DNA from: Candidatus Sodalis pierantonius str. SOPE
GTDB taxonomy: Bacteria; Pseudomonadota; Gammaproteobacteria; Enterobacterales; Enterobacteriaceae
Direction: 5' to 3'
Assembly (NCBI RefSeq): GCF_000517405.1
Contig: NZ_CP006568.1
Coordinates: 3,720,001 to 3,784,000, forward strand
DNA length: 64,000 bases
How positions within the stretch are numbered: position 1 is the stretch's first letter; each line of letters opens with the position of its first letter. The position numbers and the translations under genes were made by a program. Of this stretch, positions 59,642 through 64,000 are shown in pieces. The notes under the pieces were generated by a model that was not told where the DNA came from, made no database searches, and saw nothing but the letters and a program-made list of their open reading frames with translations.

Positions 59642-60011
59642 TGTCATTACCAATTGAAAAGTGATCCACCCTGCTAAGTAAAATAGGCTTTTTTGTTAAA
59701 ATCAGTGGTTATTAATACGCCATTATGCCGAAGGCAGGCGAGGCGCGAAAAGTACTTATAAACGCGCTCTGAAGCTTCTGCGCACCGATACGTGAGCGAA
59801 GCGAACTTGTGACTGGCATAGCCCCGGAAACCGCGTCAGCGCCCTGCTTGGCGTTTTTTTCGATGTAGAGATCGCGCATATGGATGCGATTATGACCACT
59901 TGTCGAACTGTCTTATAGTTTTCAAATATCCAAGATTATTTTTGTTAGCTTCCTCTTAAAAGAATAGTGATTTAATTAGCAGAGTGGATCAGATTTAAAC
60001 CGGTGGTGACA
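59642..60011. mobile_element. 370-bp MITE-like insertion with long inverted ends
   Basis: Starts TGTCATTACCAATTGAAAAG and ends (reverse strand) TGTCACCACCGGTTTAAATC; the ends match in about 25 of 37 positions, including TGATCCAC and CTGCTAA. Flanked by 6-bp duplication CTTAAC at 59636-59641 and 60012-60017. No transposase inside. The TG...CA termini and 6-bp duplication fit an IS21-like or similar donor, though it is unlike the IS21 copies here. Confidence 0.75.
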
Positions 60012-60224
60012 CTTAACCACCCGATAGAGGTTTATCAAATCGCCATTGATATCGTTCAGCACTTCGACTGTGGATGGTTCCTTGCTGAAAAACAGCGCCG
60101 CTCCCCCACAGAATGGTTCAACGTAGCATTTGTGCTCAGGAAAGTACGATAGAAGACGTTTAGCCAGCCGCCGCTTTCCTCCCACCCAAGGTACGATTGG
60201 CGTACTCATTAATGCAATCCTCAT

Positions 60225-60547
60225 GCGTTACTATAATTTTTACCGATCAATAATCAGTAATTAATCGTCAAGATAATTATTAGTTGTAACTTGTAGATAC
60301 TGACTGAGGGGTAGTGGCTATAAGTAATAACACGGGAAGAGAAATATTTTAATTTAAAATCAAAATGTTAACTTGTAATGGCTAAAGAGGTAATCCAGCA
60401 TTGATTAATCTGTCGGCATAAATATTAAGCTGGGAGTTCCCATAAACGAGTGTATTTAACAATGATGCAAAATACGTTAGGGTAAGGCTGCAGATGAGCT
60501 GCAATGAACTGTTTTTTATTATAATTAATTAAAAAATATAGGTTTTT
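60225..60547. other. AT-rich intergenic region before the acyltransferase gene
   Basis: 323 bp, strongly AT-rich, with no supported gene. TTTTTTATTATAATTAATT just before 60548 could hold the promoter; the ribosome site is weak (AAAATATAGG). Confidence 0.5.
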
Positions 60548-60790
60548 ATGAAATACCTCTATGATATCGATGGTCTAAGGGCAATAGCCATCATTTTTGT
60601 GCTGGCTTTTTATGGCGGATTGACGGTTTTTCCATCAGGTTTTATCGGTGTGGATATGTTTTTTGTGATTTCAGGTTTTTTGATAACCTCAATCATCATT
60701 AACTCAATGAAAAATAATTATTTTTCATTTTTTGGTTTTTACCGGCGTAGATTATGGCGATTACAACCAGCCTTAATTGCTATTGTTTTA

Positions 60791-60989
60791 GGCTTTGTTG
60801 AATAAATCGAACTTTTAGGTGACTGGCGGCTCTGATCACTACATTCGTTTCAACATCAGGTCCCCATGGCAAAGCAAAAGTTTAAAATCACCAACTGGCC
60901 CGCATACAACAATGCGCTCAGGCGGCGGGGGGACATGACAGTATGGCTTGATGAGTCAGCCATTGCTGCATGGACTGAGAGTACACCAC
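60791..60989 (+). mobile_element. IS903-type fragment (first 199 bp)
   Basis: Begins with an intact left end GGCTTTGTTGAATAAATCGA and the first about 42 codons of the transposase, then stops where an oppositely oriented IS903 begins. The other 856 bp are absent. Confidence 0.92.
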
Positions 60990-61972
60990 CGCTTTGTTGA
61001 ATAAATCCGAAATTTGTGACGACTTCCTCCCTATCAGGGCGATTGTTACATGATGCGGACGCTGTTTGGCATTCCTAACAGCGTGATCCGGTTAAGCGCT
61101 TTGACCATTGCCATAGCCTCACCTACCTGCGCGTCATAGTCATGCAGACTCAGATGACCACCCAGAAGTGTTTTAAACCGGAACATGGCCGTTTCAGCCA
61201 GTGAACGCCGGTGATAACCTACTTTCTTTTTCCAGGTATCGTTATTGCCGCTCAGATGCTGATTTGCCACCGCATGGTTACGCTCATGGTATCGAGCTGG
61301 CCAATATTGCGCACCACTTCGCGGTGGGATAAGCGGCTTTATTTTTTTCCTCAGCAGAGCATCATGACAGTAACGCGTATCGTAAGCACTGTCAGCCGAC
61401 GCTTCCCTGATTTTCCGGTGGGTTTGGTTAATCAGCCCGGGCAGCGCCTGCGCATCTGTCGTACCGCTTAGCGATAAATCGGCACAGATAATTTCATGTG
61501 TCGCGCTATCTACTGCCAGATGAAGCTTGCGCCATACTCTGCGCCTCTCAGCCCCATGCTGCTTGACTTTCCATTCGCCTTCGCCGAAGATTTTCAGGCC
61601 GGTGCCATCGATGACCAGGTGTGAGATTTCGCCGCGGGACAGCCCCATCAGTTTAAAAATCGCGTCAACGAAACCCTGTAACGCCCGGAGCGAAAGGTTA
61701 AACACGCGCTTTATCATCAGAACCGTGGTAATGGCCATATCGGTGTAGTGAAGCGGCCGGCCACGATGTTCAGGTGGTGTACTCTCAGTCCATGCAGCAA
61801 TGGCTGACTCATCATGCCATACTGTCATGTCCCCCCGCTGCCTGAGCGCATTGTTGTATGCGGGCCAGTTGGTGATTTTAAACTTTTGCTTTGCCATGGG
61901 GACCTGATGTTGAAACGAATGTAGTGATCAGAGCCGCCAGTCACCTAAAAGTTCGATTTATTCAACAAAGCC
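60990..61972 (-). mobile_element. IS903-type element with 72-bp internal deletion
   Basis: 983 bp, both ends present. Flanks GTACACCAC (left, inside the IS903 fragment) and TCGCGTCTA (right) do not match, so there is no target duplication: the element sits at a rearrangement junction. Confidence 0.92.
61046..61897 (-). CDS. IS903-type transposase, 24-residue in-frame deletion
   Basis: 283 residues. Lacks the 24 residues beginning LRCPDYSLVSRR and ending KTPT, between KLMGLS and RGEISHLV, just before the first catalytic Asp. Probably inactive, though in frame. Confidence 0.9.
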   Translation of the reverse strand: MAKQKFKITNWPAYNNALRQRGDMTVWHDESAIAAWTESTPPEHRGRPLHYTDMAITTVLMIKRVFNLSLRALQGFVDAIFKLMGLSRGEISHLVIDGTGLKIFGEGEWKVKQHGAERRRVWRKLHLAVDSATHEIICADLSLSGTTDAQALPGLINQTHRKIREASADSAYDTRYCHDALLRKKIKPLIPPRSGAQYWPARYHERNHAVANQHLSGNNDTWKKKVGYHRRSLAETAMFRFKTLLGGHLSLHDYDAQVGEAMAMVKALNRITLLGMPNSVRIM

Positions 61973-62150
61973 TCGCGTCTACTGTCTCTACCACCATTAG
62001 TCATCCTAGGAAGGCTTTCTTACTCATTATACCTTTGGCACTGGCCTATTTTTGTCGTGGGACGTTACCTGGGGTTCAAAGAAAACCTTGTTTTTACTAT
62101 TACATGTTATACACTAACTTTACTGCTCTCCTGTATTTCTTATTTTTTTA

Positions 62151-63205
62151 CGCTTTGTTGAATAAATCCGAAATTTGTGACGACTTCCTCCCTATCAGGG
62201 CGATTGGTACATGATGCGGACGCTGTTTGGCATTCCTAACAACGTGATCCGATTAAGCGCTTTGACCATTGCCATAGCCTCACCTACCTGCGCGTCATAG
62301 TCATGCAGACTCAGATGACCACCCAGAAGTGTTTTAAACCGGAACATGGCCGTTTCAGCCAGTGAACGCCGGTGATAACCTACTTTCTTTTTCCAGGTAT
62401 CGTTATTGCCGCTCAGATGCTGATTTGCCACCGCATGGTTACGCTCATGGTATCGAGCTGGCCAATATTGCGCACCACTTCGCGGTGGGATAAGCGGCTT
62501 TATTTTTTTCCTCAGCAGAGCATCATGACAGTAACGCGTATCGTAAGCACTGTCAGCCGACGCTTCCCTGATTTTCCGGTGGGTTTGGTTAATCAGCCCG
62601 GGCAGCGCCTGCGCATCTGTCGTACCGCTTAGCGATAAATCGGCACAGATAATTTCATGTGTCGCGCTATCTACTGCCAGATGAAGCTTGCGCCATACTC
62701 TGCGCCTCTCAGCCCCATGCTGCCTGACTTTCCATTCGCCTTCGCCGAAGATTTTCAGGCCGGTGCCATCGATGACCAGGTGTGAGATTTCGCCGCGGGT
62801 TGGCGTTTTTATGCTGATGTCGACGGTTTTTGCTCGCCGGCTGACCAGAGAGTAATCTGGGCAGCGCAGCGACAGCCCCATCAGTTTAAAAATCGCGTCA
62901 ACGAAACCCTGTAACGCCCGGAGCGAAAGGTTAAACACGCGCTTTATCATCAGAACCGTGGTAATGGCCATATCGGTGTAGTGAAGCGGCCGGCCACGAT
63001 GTTCAGGGGGTGTACTCTCAGTCCATGCAGCAATGGCTGACTCATCAAGCCATACTGTCATGTCCCCCCGCTGCCTGAGCGAATTGTTGTATGCGGGCCA
63101 GTTGGTGATTTTAAACTTTTGCTTTGCCATGGGGACCTGATGTTGAAACGAATGTAGTGATCAGAGCCGCCAGTCACCTAAAAGTTCGATTTATTCAACA
63201 AAGCC
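62151..63205 (-). mobile_element. IS903-type element, copy in the acyltransferase gene
   Basis: 1055 bp, duplication ATTTTTTTA at 62142-62150 and 63206-63214. Complete. Confidence 0.95.
62195..63130 (-). CDS. IS903-type transposase, stop-codon variant
   Basis: 311 residues: the usual TAA after SVRIM is changed to TAC, which adds YQSP before the next stop. Otherwise complete DDE transposase. Confidence 0.93.
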   Translation of the reverse strand: MAKQKFKITNWPAYNNSLRQRGDMTVWLDESAIAAWTESTPPEHRGRPLHYTDMAITTVLMIKRVFNLSLRALQGFVDAIFKLMGLSLRCPDYSLVSRRAKTVDISIKTPTRGEISHLVIDGTGLKIFGEGEWKVRQHGAERRRVWRKLHLAVDSATHEIICADLSLSGTTDAQALPGLINQTHRKIREASADSAYDTRYCHDALLRKKIKPLIPPRSGAQYWPARYHERNHAVANQHLSGNNDTWKKKVGYHRRSLAETAMFRFKTLLGGHLSLHDYDAQVGEAMAMVKALNRITLLGMPNSVRIMYQSP

Positions 63206-64000
63206 ATTTTTTTATTGAAAAACCATGTAGAAAAAAAAGCAACTCTTTGCCAACATCTTTTTCAATCCTCGTGTTAATACCAATAATTATTTTTGTAGCA
63301 CTATACTCATTGACCGAACGATACAATGGGTTCAGTGGGCGCTTTGGTGCAGATTATTTGCGTATAACATCTACGCTGGACAAATATGAGTCGCCCTATA
63401 GAGAGTCATGTTTGAACGATAATGAGGACGGAAAAAATAACGATTGTATCATTGGTGATACAGACGCCCTCAAAAAGGCACTACTGATCGGAGACTCACA
63501 TTCTAATCATTTTTGGAATTTTATAGATTTATTGGCTAAGGATGCGCATGTCTCTGTGATGGTACAGGGCACATCGACGTGTTTAGTGTTACCCGGTATT
63601 TCTCAGTTTGATTGGGGGCGCTACAAAAACAGTGTTTATAAAGATTGCCATGACAATGTGGCCCGCTATTATGACAAGATACAAAAAGAGAAATTTGATT
63701 ATGTCATCATTGGTGAAGTCTGGAACCATTATACAAGTGACAATATCATAAATAAACTCGGGGATGCGCGTTCAGAGGCGTTGCCCAGACAACGCATTGA
63801 AGTCGCGATGAGAAAGGCGATGGGTATCATAATTAAATCAGGCGCAAAGCCCGTTATTATAAAAACAATCTATATTGCACCCAAAGAATACGTACCATGC
63901 TTTTATCAAAACGTCAAATTAAGAGCACACAATAAAGACGCATCTTGTGAACGTGGTGTATGGAATGGTGATGGTAGTGACTGGTTCAATCAGCTTTTTA

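Larger units (their letters stand above)
58011..60224 (-). pseudogene. Phage-type N6-adenine DNA methylase (D12 class), interrupted twice
   Basis: N-terminal part from 60224: MSTPIVPWVGGKRRLAKRLL, then YVEPFCGGAALFF and LNDINGDLINLYRVVK. A 370-bp insertion (59642-60011) splits the gene at VVK; removing it with one copy of its CTTAAC duplication gives VVKYHLEKFIRQFKWALSS. Next the IS903 copy 3 (58391-59445) interrupts at AVRS; removal restores SAVRSQLLNLLRIEEQL, which is followed by TAA (58341-58343). The catalytic DPPY motif (FYLDPPYWKTQ) is in the last part. Three lesions. Such stand-alone D12 methylases are typical of prophages. Confidence 0.92.
60548..64000 (+). pseudogene. OafA-type acyltransferase-3/SGNH protein, split by IS903 copies (runs off the window)
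   Basis: Three pieces. Piece 1 (60548-60790): MKYLYDIDGLRAIAIIFVLA, GGLTVFPSGFIGVDMFFVISGFLIT, RRRLWRLQPALIAIVL, the start of an acyltransferase-3 membrane domain. Piece 2 (61973-62150): LGRLSYSLYLWHWPIFVVGRYL, a later helix. Piece 3 (from 63206): FFIEKPCRKKS, a hydrophobic segment, then an SGNH domain with ALLIGDSHSNHFWNF. Pieces 2 and 3 join in frame once the IS903 at 62151-63205 and one duplication are removed. Between pieces 1 and 2 about 200 codons are missing. Family role: O-acetylation of LPS or other surface glycans. Confidence 0.9.

Overview
The window is about 56 % GC gammaproteobacterial chromosome whose gene order follows the E. coli 64-minute region: recB-ptrA-recC-ppdC-ygdB-ppdB-ppdA-thyA-lgt-ptsP-rppH-mutH-ygdQ-ygdR-tas-lplT-aas-omrA-galR-(inserted block)-lysA-lysR. 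The protein sequences, the mixture of intact and freshly broken genes and the heavy IS load suggest a Sodalis-type insect symbiont that recently became host-restricted, like the weevil symbiont 'Ca. Sodalis pierantonius'. The species is inferred from gene content; no search was run.

Layout. 1-14315: recombination and housekeeping block on the minus strand. recB, ptrA, recC, thyA, lgt, ptsP and rppH look intact, while the minor-prepilin genes ppdA/B/C are decayed. 14316-17781: the rppH-mutH intergenic region, holding DnaA-box-like sites (a candidate DARS2) and split by an IS903-type element and an ISL3 element that carries a small passenger gene. 17782-25236: mutH, ygdQ, tas and lplT intact; ygdR, aas and a GNAT gene broken; an OmrA/OmrB-type small RNA is conserved. 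25532-37238: broken bisC-like and galR genes, a formate/nitrite transporter gene split by an IS21 element, a LysR-type regulator, a broken HAD phosphatase, intact lysA and a lysR with an early amber codon. 37235-41831: MFS exporter, two hypothetical genes, a quinone oxidoreductase and a frameshifted DapA-family gene. 41839-52836: a polyamine-type ABC uptake operon (GntR regulator, glutamine amidotransferase, binding protein, M24 peptidase, fused permease, ATPase, DapA-like). Its ATPase gene holds a triple nest: IS256 inside IS903 inside IS21. 53220-57907: mostly pseudogenes (DUF2000, AraC, a MetRS/SDR chimera, 6PGDH, HxlB). 58011-64000: a phage-type adenine methylase and a long acyltransferase-SGNH gene, both cut up by IS903 copies, plus a 370-bp MITE-like insertion.

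The IS boundaries can be fixed to the base for most elements because the target duplications are present (9 bp IS903, 8 bp IS256, 8 bp ISL3, 4-5 bp IS21, 6 bp MITE). Gene decay runs through IS insertion, small indels, short duplications, deletions and nonsense changes; six of nine in-frame stops are TAG. Core functions read as intact include RecC, PtrA, MutH, ThyA, Lgt, PtsP, RppH and LysA. No rRNA, tRNA or CRISPR array was recognised.
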